Source: Rhizophlyctis rosea (taxonomy: Eukaryota; Chytridiomycota; Chytridiomycetes; Rhizophlyctidales; Rhizophlyctidaceae). From it: a stretch of DNA of 64,000 bases. The stretch is taken from positions 33,646 to 97,645 of the forward strand of contig JADGJC010000146.1 of the NCBI GenBank assembly GCA_027596075.1, in the 5' to 3' direction. This document shows positions 54,767 through 64,000 of the stretch, in pieces. The stretch's first letter is position 1. Each line of letters begins with the position of its first letter. The notes beneath the pieces are model-generated. The model saw only the letters and a list, made by a program, of their open reading frames with translations. It did not search any database and was not told the origin of the DNA. Made by a program: the position numbers and the translations under genes.

Positions 54767-57700
54767 TTATGGAGGAGTAAGGGTGTTACTTTATTGGTGG
54801 AGTTTTCAGGCTATATATGTGATTTATAATCTTCATTGAAAATGTAATTTAGTATCTCGCGGACGTCGCTTCGAGGAAGGTATATTATTGTCAATGCCAT
54901 CAGTGTACCTCATTAAGCTCAGACTCCGTCGCTGAAGCTCGGCGCTGTGATATGTGTGGGCGTACATATCTTTTTCATCCATTTACTGGAAGCAGACCCA
55001 CAGAATGGACATGGATGCTCTTTTTGCATGCGTTGCTCAACTAGATCAATGGGCACACCCACATTTCCGAATGCCGGCATGATGAGGATGTAAAATTTCG
55101 GAGAGTAATCACTTTTTGGTATTTACTGAAGCTTGCATGTTGATTTGCGTAAATACGAAGTAATCAATAGTAGAAGCACATCTCTCATGTCCAGCTGAAA
55201 CCCAATTCATCTATACCCGTACGGGTATAGATCTATTCAATCTATTCAAAAGATTCTCTGCAGATGCACATCACATACGCCCGATTCGATCTCATACATT
55301 TCCCACAAAATTGACAGCTATTAAAAAGGTCCAAGCCGGACACTGTCGACGCGCTGATTTCAAAAAAAATATGAATGCATAACACGGGAAGATATTAATT
55401 TCAACTTGCAGCGATGCATAAAGCCGGTGAAGAGTTATCGAATGTGTATCCTTGTGCCCATGCTGTCGGTACTTATGACGCGGTTTGAACCATTCCGGGC
55501 GCGGGCATGTGCTGAACTCTTAGAAGGTTCATACATTCGAGTTTGTAAATGTTGAGTCATGCCGGTTGCGATTGGCCAGGTGTAGTCAAAAAAGTTACAT
55601 GAGATCGATTTGGCGGAAAATGATCACATCTGCATCTTCAACTATTGGTAGTGATGACCTAACTCCAGCTGGCATGCTGGGGTCGCTTAGGTAACCACAT
55701 GCTTTTCATGAGGCTGCAGTCTACCGAATGGAAGGGTGAGATTGGCCATAAGGGGTAGCGCCGTGCGTTGCGGCATAGTGCTGCACCCGCCATGGATGCA
55801 GAGCAAGGAGGTCATGAAATGATGATGACTCGGACAGAGTGGAAGGGCTGGGGGTAAGTTCATCTCTGCTGATTCCGTGTCAGCCCTTGTGATTCTGCAT
55901 TAAGGGCCTTATGACTGAGGGAAAGTAGTGGAAGTGCAATGATCTTCAATACTCATCACATCATACCACTGGTCGTCTTTTTTTTTTGATTTTGTGCTGA
56001 TGGTGAGGATGGTAGGGCGCGGTGAACGAAACTTGCGACTCTTGCGGACAGGTGGTAGATTCGCCTTATACTTCGTTGAGTGCTGGCCTTCGCGGTCCAC
56101 CCTTCCTCCAATTGTTGATGTTCGTCAACAGGCATCTTAAACATCTTGAGAATGTTTTGCCCCATCCTCAGAGTTCAACTGTGGGGTGAACCTCATCAAT
56201 AGGGCAATCTGGTCATGGAAACGATGCAACGTAAAGTACCCATCGTTCTCCCGACGGTCTCTTTATGTTCGAAGATTGTATTCATTCCTAGTAGAAGCAT
56301 GATGATCAGGTACTGAGATCAGAAATCATCTGCCGTTCAGTTAATGGGGTACCTGTCTTTCGGGGTTTTTTTTTCGTCGAACAATGCCAGGCAGCCGATG
56401 AGTGTCATTTCTTTACCTGGAAAAAAAGGGGTCAAAATCAGCAACGAATCTCGGGACGTCAGAGCGCTTGCCGCCGCAACATCAGTGACACCTGCTGTCC
56501 TTTCGTTGTGCTGATGCCAGCTCAAACAACAGTGTAAGTTGAGAATAGGAGGCGGCCAATCCATCGACGTTCTTTTCAGCTCAAAACAACATCGTAAGTT
56601 GAGAAATAGGAGGCAGCCAATTCATCGACTTTCTTTTCAAGGGAGATAGGTACTTTCAAAGGGTCTTGGTAGAGGTCACCGTCACGCACATAGTATACGT
56701 TAACCGAACCACCTGCCATAAATGTAATTGTACAAGTACAGGGAATGATATTGAATGGGGTGAAGTCGCGATGCTGGACTCAGCGATTGTCGAAAGTTGC
56801 CATACTAGCTGCTAGTCGTCGCCAACGCTTGGAAGTCTTGAACACTGTGCAAAAAGGAGCAGATCGAAGCAAGAGGAGTCCCACGGTACGGCCTCATCAG
56901 GTGGAAGCTTGCGAGGCACACTTCATCCTTTCTGTCCTCGTTTGTGCTCATCTATACAATACCACCAAGTATTGTGAGTTCTCCTTTCCAAGAAGTTATT
57001 CCATAGTGAAGAAAAGCTGAAGCTGTCCATCGTGATGAGATACCGAACTTACCGAACTCAAGCTCCAAAAAAAAGAAAGATTCCGCACAGAAAAGGCTAT
57101 AGCAGATGAAGCTTGTCAGGTCGATGATGCTGTCAGATGCTGTCAGTCACTGAGTATATACAAGACATATTGGTTTTGATAGAAATGGCCGGTTGTGAAT
57201 GCTCACAGGAATTCGTTGTCAACTATTCGATTGTATATATTCGATTGTCCATCCTAGATTGGAAAGGCGGGTGACGACGTCATGTAGCATGAATTCCGGA
57301 ACACTCCACTTTCCAGTTCAGTGAAGGTCCATTCAAGTATTGTCATTACTGACCTCTGAAAAAAATGCTTCCAGAGGTGTAGCGTCAGCGAAAAAGTCAG
57401 GACCGGTACCTCAGAACATTGCTTTAGATTCCTTCCCTGAAGGATCTCCACCAACGAGAACCAGTCAGAACGTAGATTTCGTTCAATCCCACTGTATTTA
57501 TCACTCCCTAATACGATCGACCGGGAAGCAATAAGCGAACAGGATATTAAACTATGATGCTTTGAGAAGTTCAGCATGAGATGCAGGGGTTCGCAGCTTT
57601 TCGCGGTGTAGACCCCCACGCCTGGTGCCTGGCAGATCGGGCATGGGATCATCTATGAGATGTGAAGCGCAGAGTTGCCAGGGCTGCCAGCATACAGCAA

Positions 57701-58310
57701 AGGAATGCGAGTTTCATTGTATCCGTTCATAACCGTTTGGTCAAGACAGTAGCGATAACGCTTGTTATTTGAGTGAGATATCATCCCAGTCAGTTAGGTC
57801 ATAAGATAAGTCATGTAGGCTCCAACCGTCCCCTGTTATATTCGATATTTTTCTGTTTCTGATTGAGCAATGATTTTGAAAGGATCATGGCTACTCGATG
57901 TGTCACATCAGCCCAGTCATGACTGAATGAAAAGGAACCCGACTGGACAGGCGATCCGATTGGCAAGGAATGAGTGAGAAGCTGTATCTGGTCATACGAT
58001 TTGCATCTGATGCCAAAATATTGAACCCAGCATCAAAATAACGCTTAGACAAGGTATCACAACAAATGAATTTTGACGACTCCCTATCAATGATTGGACA
58101 ATGAAATGGATTGGGGCGGTCGATACCCTGAATACGATTAGCGAGCCCTGACATGCCACTGAATTGTAATTTGATCAATGAGATTACATAGAGCTACGCA
58201 TGCTGCCACCGGACCGCTTCTCAATCATTCCTCCCGCATAAACATCCTATTGTGAGCGGCCAGACAGCACCGGGTGCTACAGTTTGGATCCTGGATCATC
58301 TGTGTTATGC
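54767..58310. other. Gene-poor region
   Basis: AT-richer DNA with short frames only. A minus-strand ATG at about 57715 opens with MKLAFLCCMLAALATLRF, signal-peptide-like, but stops after 22 codons unless spliced; a 132-codon minus frame (57254-57652) follows in another frame. A 91-codon plus frame at 56745-57020 is unrecognised. Small duplications occur (56519-56640, and GATGCTGTCA twice near 57123). Confidence 0.4.
56519..56640 (+). repeat. Tandem duplication of about 60 bp
   Basis: Two adjacent copies, about 56519-56577 and 56578-56640, begin AGCTCAAA and share GTAAGTTGAGAA, TAGGAGGC and TTCTTTTCA. They differ at several sites and by a few single-base indels, so the duplication is not recent. 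Confidence 0.75.
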
Positions 58311-59123
58311 CTATCTATTGGTGTAGTTACCAGGAACTCCTGGGCCCCGAAGCCGGGAGCTCAACGACAACAATGTGTCAGTATGTTCCTCCCACCACTT
58401 GACTACATGCTGATGCCCTCCGCGAACCGCCCATTTTTCCGAGAATCGAGACCACAAAGGCCTCAACCCACTATCCTTCCACCAGTCCAATACATCCAGA
58501 TGCCCTCTCTTGCTAGCTATATCCATGCAAATTGAGCCATAGTGAATCTGCAGTCCACTCCGTCTCCACCACTCCAAAACAGCTACGAGCCCATTTGTAC
58601 TTGCGCCCTCCATGGAGCCCTCTGTGTACTTTAGGGGTAACCCGCTTGCCAACCACCAGTTTAGAAGATCTATGTGACCACGTTTGCTGGCGTAGTCTAT
58701 TGCAGCAGTGGAATAGCATGGCTCTAGCCCACTGGTTCTCCACCACTCTAGGGAAGCAAGGTGGCCGTTACCACTGGCCAGGTCTATTGCGTTGAACGAG
58801 TAGAGCAGTTCCAATCCACTTTGTTTCCACCAATCCAATACGTGTATGTGTCCGTTTAGACTGGCCCAATCGATTGCCTTCTCGGAATATGTCAGGGTTC
58901 GGGAGGGGATGCGGTTTTTGAGGTTCAGCCACCAGTCTAGCAGGTCAACTTGACCTTTTTTGGAAGCTTCATCAATGGAGGCAGACGGTATGAGGGGGAT
59001 GAGGATATTCCGGAGGTCGGGATGGTGATACTTGACGGAGAGAATGGTGGCAATATGGAACGCGGTGTTTTGGGGAATCAGAAGGAGGATTTGAGTCACG
59101 AGCTCGTAGGGAAGGGTGGCCAT
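58311..59123 (-). CDS. Ankyrin-like DWW-repeat protein with F-box-like start, 270 aa
   Basis: An intronless frame from ATG at 59123 (MATLPYELVTQILLLIP). The first 45 residues resemble an F-box helix pair. Seven repeats of about 29-31 residues follow with the pattern AIDxASxxGHxxxLxWWxxSGL, for example AIDYASKRGHIDLLNWWLAS and CMDIASKRGHLDVLDWWKDS. These are divergent ankyrin-type helices in which the usual Leu-rich second helix ends in a conserved Trp-Trp. Similar F-box-plus-repeat proteins are expanded in chytrids and in large DNA viruses of protists. It probably works as a protein-binding adaptor, perhaps in ubiquitination, but the target is unknown. It shares a 300-bp promoter region with VPS8 on the other strand. 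Confidence 0.75.
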   Translation of the reverse strand: MATLPYELVTQILLLIPQNTAFHIATILSVKYHHPDLRNILIPLIPSASIDEASKKGQVDLLDWWLNLKNRIPSRTLTYSEKAIDWASLNGHIHVLDWWKQSGLELLYSFNAIDLASGNGHLASLEWWRTSGLEPCYSTAAIDYASKRGHIDLLNWWLASGLPLKYTEGSMEGASTNGLVAVLEWWRRSGLQIHYGSICMDIASKRGHLDVLDWWKDSGLRPLWSRFSEKWAVRGGHQHVVKWWEEHTDTLLSLSSRLRGPGVPGNYTNR

Positions 59124-59422
59124 GGTCAACAATTGTTCGGATGGGTAGGTACCAACAGTGCTTCTCCTCATAAGCTTGTGAAGGAGTCTGGGACCGTGTT
59201 TAATATCGATGATATGTTCTGCGAGCGTGCACTGCATCCGATTGCATCCGATTGCATTCACTACCAGCCTGGCCTCCCCCTTGCCTGCCTTCCCTTCCAC
59301 CTCTGGCTTTCCTTTTTCCCACGCTCATCCTCACTATCCTCACTGCACAAAGACTTATTACAACGCTCATAACCTCGTTACTCGTATAGTGATAGCAGGC
59401 TATACACTACTTGCTGCTGACT
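59124..59422. promoter_or_regulatory. Bidirectional promoter region
   Basis: These 299 bp separate the start codons of the DWW-repeat gene (minus) and VPS8 (plus) and must hold both promoters and 5' leaders. No TATA box is evident. GCATCCGATT occurs twice in tandem near 59234-59255, a possible factor site. Confidence 0.4.
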
Positions 59423-62400
59423 ATGTCACCATGGTCTGACACCCGTGAGCTACAAATGGGCACCATGGAGGACGCGGTGGACTTTATTCACCATCACGAA
59501 GGTGGCGTGTCCCCTGATCAGCTGGAGGCAGACACAGGCAGTAACCACCAACAATCCTCCTCTCGCTCTTCCAATTATACCACACGCGAGGACCTGCCCA
59601 CATCACCGCCTATTGAGCCAGCGTCTCCCACAGCCAGCACGTCAGAAGGAGCTCCTTCTCCCCTCACAATTCGGACTTCGGACGGCGGGCCGCCCGCGCC
59701 ATCTAAACGCTTGTCGTTGAGCAGTATACGCGGCTGGGGAAGAAAGCGGGACAGTGGTGTTGCCTCGTCGACGTCTCCAGGCGAGACTATAGTGCGACAC
59801 GGTACACCGCCTGTGGTCGAGATGTTTGTCGAGGATGGGGAGCTGGAGGAGATGCTCAAAGACGTAAAGAGCGATGAGGAGGATGAGGGTGGTCCTGTCA
59901 TATTGCTGAATGGACGTGTCTCTTCTGCTGGCAAGGGACGAGGAACCTTAAGGTATGCTCATCCTAAGTCGTTACCGAAGGTGGGTGTCTGACCTTACAG
60001 TGAACGCAGGAACCTTCCAGATACGGGCCATACCCCAGGTATGGTAGAAATGGACGCGTCATATGTAAAGTGACCCTAACAAATGCCCTGGGGCAAAACA
60101 GATAGCTTATCACTTCAAGCAATGACCGCTCGATTCGCCAGGTCAGCATGTCTCAACCCGGCCCGACCGCGCCGCGTGCCTTACATTGCTGACATATGTA
60201 AACATTTTCCAGCGCCGTGATTCCCGAAGAAGCCGTCGTTGATGCAGATCAAGTCATACTGACCACGAAAATAAGCGAACTGACCGATCTGCGCAAAGAC
60301 CTGGCATCGCTCGTCAAATCAGTAGGCCCAGAAGACTCTCTGCGACGACGGAAGGCGGTGGATCTGCTGAAGAAAGTTGATGCAGAAGTCTCGCTATATG
60401 AGCAGTTTTTGGATTCAAATGGTCAGTCAGTACCTGATGAACTAGCCTGTCATTGAGAATGATCGCGTCTGAAAGATTGTTGACAGCGAGAAAAGTGACC
60501 CTTGAGAGCATTTTAAATGGCGTATACGAACAAAGCACCGATGGAGAGAGCCAAGTAGGCACCCCTGTAATCGGAAGTTCGCAAAGCTCCAGCAGAGCAA
60601 CATCAACAATCATGTCGCGCAACACATCTTCAGATCTCTCCCTACGCCCCACACCCAATGTACGCCATCGCATTACCGTACCCCTTTGATTCAAAGCATT
60701 GACAGTATCCGTCCAGGAAACACCCTCCGAAACCTCCTTCCGCAGCGCCCTCTCCGCAACCCTCAGCTCCCCGCGCCTCTTCGGCCACCGTCGAAGCATA
60801 TCCCAATCCTCCGTCGGCTCGGCCACATCGTCAAACGTCCCCTCCACCGCCGGTAGTCATTTTGCTCTACCGGCGTCGACGATTATACCACCGGGTCCGA
60901 ATGATGTGTTGAGGTGGACGCTTTTACCTGGGTTGTCGAATCAGGTGTTTTCGGAGGGGATGAAGCAGAGGATTGGGATTCCTGTTACGTTTGTGGTGGG
61001 TTTTTGAAGGCTTGTGGGGGAGGGGGGAAAGATGTTGGCGACTGATTCTTTACGGTTTCATTTTGGGTATAGGTTGCTGGACTAGGTATTGCTATTGGGA
61101 CGTCACGGTCATTGGTTGCGATATACGACTTTACGCAGAATTTGCGGATAGTGTTGGGTGATCCCATGAACGGTACGTCCTCTCCCATTCCGCCTAGCTC
61201 TCCATCACCTCGTTGACACAACTCGCATCTCCTCCACCAGCCGCACAGTTTGGCTCCGTAACATCTCTAGCAGTCTCGACGGACCACACTCAACTGGTGT
61301 GCGGGTACTCTTTTGGAGCTGTTTGTGTGTGGGATGCGGTTAAGGGTGTGCCGGTGCGGACGGTGTTGCCGGTGAGGGCGGAGGAGAGGAATAGTGGGAA
61401 GAGGGATGGGCATGGGCATGGAGTGCCGGTTATTCATGTGGGGTTTGTAGGGGGGAAGGGGGGTGTTGTTAGTGGGGATAATCAGGTGTGTGGGTGCTTT
61501 TCGTGGCCGGTTGGGTGGGTTGGGATTTTAGCGGGGATTGGCGGATTGGTGTCAACATTGATGTTTTTGCTTTTCGTGTTGGACAGGGCCATGTGTTCTA
61601 CCATTCCGTCACGAGAGTTATGTTGATGAATACAGCCGTTACGACACGTGTCCATCCCGCTAGTGCACGATTGGCATACCCTACAACGATATACGCTCTC
61701 GCCCCATTACCCCACCTACACCATCGTTTGCCGTACCCTGGCGATAGCCTCCATTTGGTGGCGTTGAGTACGCCGTATAAGGTATGGCAGGCAACTTTAT
61801 TCATTCAGTTGGTGGGGGCTCTTGGGTTGGTGGATACTGATTTTGAGGGTTTTTTTTTGTGTAGTTGGCGATCATGAGTCTGAAACCGCTCCAGACGCAG
61901 TATAAGATTTCGTGGGTTAGGGAGAGTAAAGCGGATGTGTCGGCTGTTAGGAAGGCGGTTGCGATGAGTTGTTTATGTTGGTGGCCGGCGATGAAGGGGA
62001 GGGATGGTGCGTATTCCCTTCTTTTTCCTCCTCCTGGATCTTCTTTTGTTGATGTGTCGTCTTTTTTTTGATTTCATTGTGTTAGGTCAAAGTTTGTCGG
62101 ACCCACTACTTGCAGCGTCTTGTGGACCGAAGTTGATTGTTATAAGGGTGTCGAGTGTTATGCCGCCGAGGAATAAACGGGATTCACTTAGCACGCCGCC
62201 GATTGCGGGGGGGTTGGAGTTTAAGGTTGAGGGACAGGTGAAGACTGGGAGTAATATTGTTTCGATACAGTGGTTGGATGAGTTTGTGAGTTAGCTTTAC
62301 CTTTTCATCACTTTTACCTCTGAACGCTTCTTAATCTGCTTTGATGGTTTTTGACAGACACTCTCCTGTCTCCACTCAACGGAAGAGATTGTGCTTTATG

Positions 62401-64000
62401 ATGTTGGGAAGATGAGGGAAGTTGCGAGGACGGATGTGAAAGCGAGACAAGTTGCGTGTCATGATTATTTCTCGAAGCCTTTGAGTAGTTTGATGGTTCC
62501 TGTTGAGATGGCGTATTGGATGAGTTTGAGGATGTATAAGGGGAGGGTGTTTATTATGGTTTGTTTGTTTTGTTTTTTGTGGGCGGGGAGTTGGGAGTTC
62601 GGGCTGATTTTGGGACTTTTTTCCATAGGGTTTACGAGAGATTATTATTGCAAGCCGGTTGTCGTGGACGGATCGGTTGAAAGCTCTCGTTACGGCGGGG
62701 AAGTTTTCGGAGGCTTTGACGTTGGGGTTGGATTTCTATCATGGGAAGCAACGTCATTCTGTTACGGGGTTGCCTGCACACGAAGGGGAACGGAGGCGGT
62801 TGGTTGGGGGGTATTTGGCGGAGTTGGTTAATTCGTATGTTGAGATGAGTTTGAGTGGGGTCCGGGGTGGGGAAGGAGATGAGGAAGGTGTGGGAAGCGA
62901 AGGGGAAAGCGAAAATGAAGACATGACCGTTTATAAATCCCTCGCCGAAACGGTATTCGACATTTGTCTTTCCATCGACCGATCCAACCTCCTTTTCTCG
63001 GATATATACGACCACTTCTCCGATTCTGGACTCCAATCAGTTTTTTTGGAAACTCTTGAACCCCGTGTCTTAAATGGAACGATAACGGTTATTGAAAGTC
63101 CGGTTGTTGTTAGGGATCTCGTGAGGGTTTATGTTGAGAGGGGGTGGGAAGGGCGGTTGGAGCAGGTGATTTTGGGGATGGATGTTGGGAGGAGTGCGGT
63201 TGATATTCATGAGACTGTTAGAGTGTGTCGCGGACGGGGGATGTGGAGTGGTTTATGTTATGTGTTGAATCGGGCGGGGGATTTTGTGATGCCGGTTGTT
63301 GAGATGGTTGGACGGGCGGCAGAAATCGTCGAGCAACGGCAGACGGGAGAAGGGGAGGAGGGAAAGGAGGAAGATGGGCTGTATACGGTTTTTGTGTATT
63401 TGGCGTATGTGTTGACGGGGAAGGCGTTTCCGGTGGGGATGTTGGGGAAGAAAGAGACGGGGAATGTGAGGAGTGATGTGTGGAGTTTTTTGGGGAGTCC
63501 GTTCTTTGCGACGTGGCCGCCGGTGGAGGGGGGCCAGGAAGGGGGGAGGAGGAGGATTGGGGAAGAGCCGTATCCGTATGTTAGGACGTTGTTGGCGTTT
63601 GATAGTGGGGAGTTTTTGAAGACGGTGAATGCTGCTGTTGGGGATTCGGCGTTGGATGTGGGTGGAGAGGAAGCAGGGGTGAAGATCCGGCAGAACGTTT
63701 ATGTGGAGTTTCGGGAAGGGCGGGGTCGGTTTGCGGAGCGGAGGGTTATTGGGCGGGCGGAGGTTGTTGAGGCTTTGGTTCGGGTCGTCGAAGGGGAGTA
63801 TGTCGTTCCTGTTCGAGTCGGCAGCGTCCGCGTCGGTGATTCAGTCGGTGGTGGCGGGACGGGAATTTCCCGGGGAGATGCGTTGAGGGTTTATGCGTGG
63901 ATTTGTCGGTGGTGGGGACGGTGGGGAGGGGATGGGATTGGAGTTTTGAGGGAGGTGCTTGTGAGGGGGGTTTTAGCGCTTGTTTGTGAGGGGGGCGGAG
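59423..64000 (+). CDS. VPS8: Vacuolar protein sorting protein 8 (CORVET subunit), 3' partial
   Basis: The start ATG at 59423 gives MSPWSDTRELQMGTMEDAVD and a disordered Ser/Pro-rich leader of about 190 residues. Exon 2 holds a coiled-coil segment (LTDLRKDLASLVKSVGP). Later exons form the N-terminal propeller: AGLGIAIGTSRSLVAIYDF, GSVTSLAVSTDHTQLVCGYS, AVCVWDAVKGVPVRT and GHVFYHSVTRVML. After LREIIIASRLSWTDRLKALV the helical solenoid begins (TAGKFSEALTLGLDFYHGKQ), with ICLSIDRSNLLFSDIYDHF and SVFLETLEPRVL as landmark Vps8 segments. The RING region at the C-terminus lies beyond the window. Vps8 is the Rab5/Vps21-binding subunit of the CORVET tether on early endosomes. The gene has about ten small introns in its first 3.2 kb and one very long final exon. 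Confidence 0.85.

Noticed and set aside
57640..57720. Signal-peptide-like minus-strand start MKLAFLCCMLAALATLRF
   Set aside because: The frame closes after 22 codons, and the only splice that extends it gives about 40 residues with the hydrophobic core removed.
1..64000. CRISPR arrays, prokaryotic operons, integrons or prophage features
   Set aside because: The gene structure is eukaryotic with spliceosomal introns; no regularly spaced direct repeats with unique spacers were seen.

Overview
The window looks like nuclear DNA of an early-diverging, zoosporic (chytrid-like) fungus. Genes are compact and broken by short GT-AG introns, mostly about 50 to 110 nt. The gene set is eukaryotic and fungal in flavour: a CORVET subunit Vps8, a Sec7-PH ARF exchange factor, a TPR-DUF4470 protein, a complex I membrane subunit, F-box/LRR proteins and a dispersed 5S rRNA gene. 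A CCDC17-like coiled-coil protein, typical of flagellated organisms, and a Tmc-type multi-pass sensor point to a lineage with swimming spores. The organism assignment is inference. There is one 10-N assembly gap at 26492-26501. Exon limits were worked out by matching splice sites and reading phase by eye.

Layout. 1-4.1 kb: the 3' part of a Sec7-PH gene, an F-box/LRR gene on the minus strand, and a remnant resembling the LisH/CTLH start of a GID8-type protein. 4.4-6.6 kb: a 24-bp tandem repeat encoding Tyr-Gln-Pro-rich octapeptides, then apparently gene-poor DNA. 6.6-10.2 kb: an unrecognised alpha-helical N-terminal region joined to an Hsp110/Hsp70 ATPase domain with an in-frame stop. 10.6-13.7 kb: a TPR-DUF4470 gene with reading-frame breaks. 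15-18 kb: a hypothetical gene and a TIR-like/TPR gene. 18.6-21.1 kb: a bZIP-like factor. 23.1-24.3 kb: an F-box gene with a frame break in a C10 run. 24.3-28.7 kb: sparse DNA containing the gap. 28.7-32.4 kb: two tandem RNF216-like RBR ubiquitin ligases. 32.9-38.6 kb: the CCDC17-like gene. 39-46.4 kb: an RG-rich protein, a complex I subunit and a large helical-repeat protein; introns of the last two carry related arrays of short hairpins. 46.6-48 kb: a small unknown gene and the 5S gene with a partial copy beside it. 49-54.8 kb: the Tmc-like sensor. 54.8-58.3 kb: sparse DNA. 58.3-64 kb: a DWW-repeat ankyrin-like protein diverging from VPS8, which runs off the window.

Nothing here is operon-like. 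Recurrent themes are ubiquitin ligase parts (F-box proteins, RBR ligases and a GID-like remnant) and repeat-domain sensors. The most unusual signals are the intronic hairpin arrays, the TIR-like/TPR protein, the Hsp110 chimera, and abrupt C-rich to G-rich switching inside single exons.
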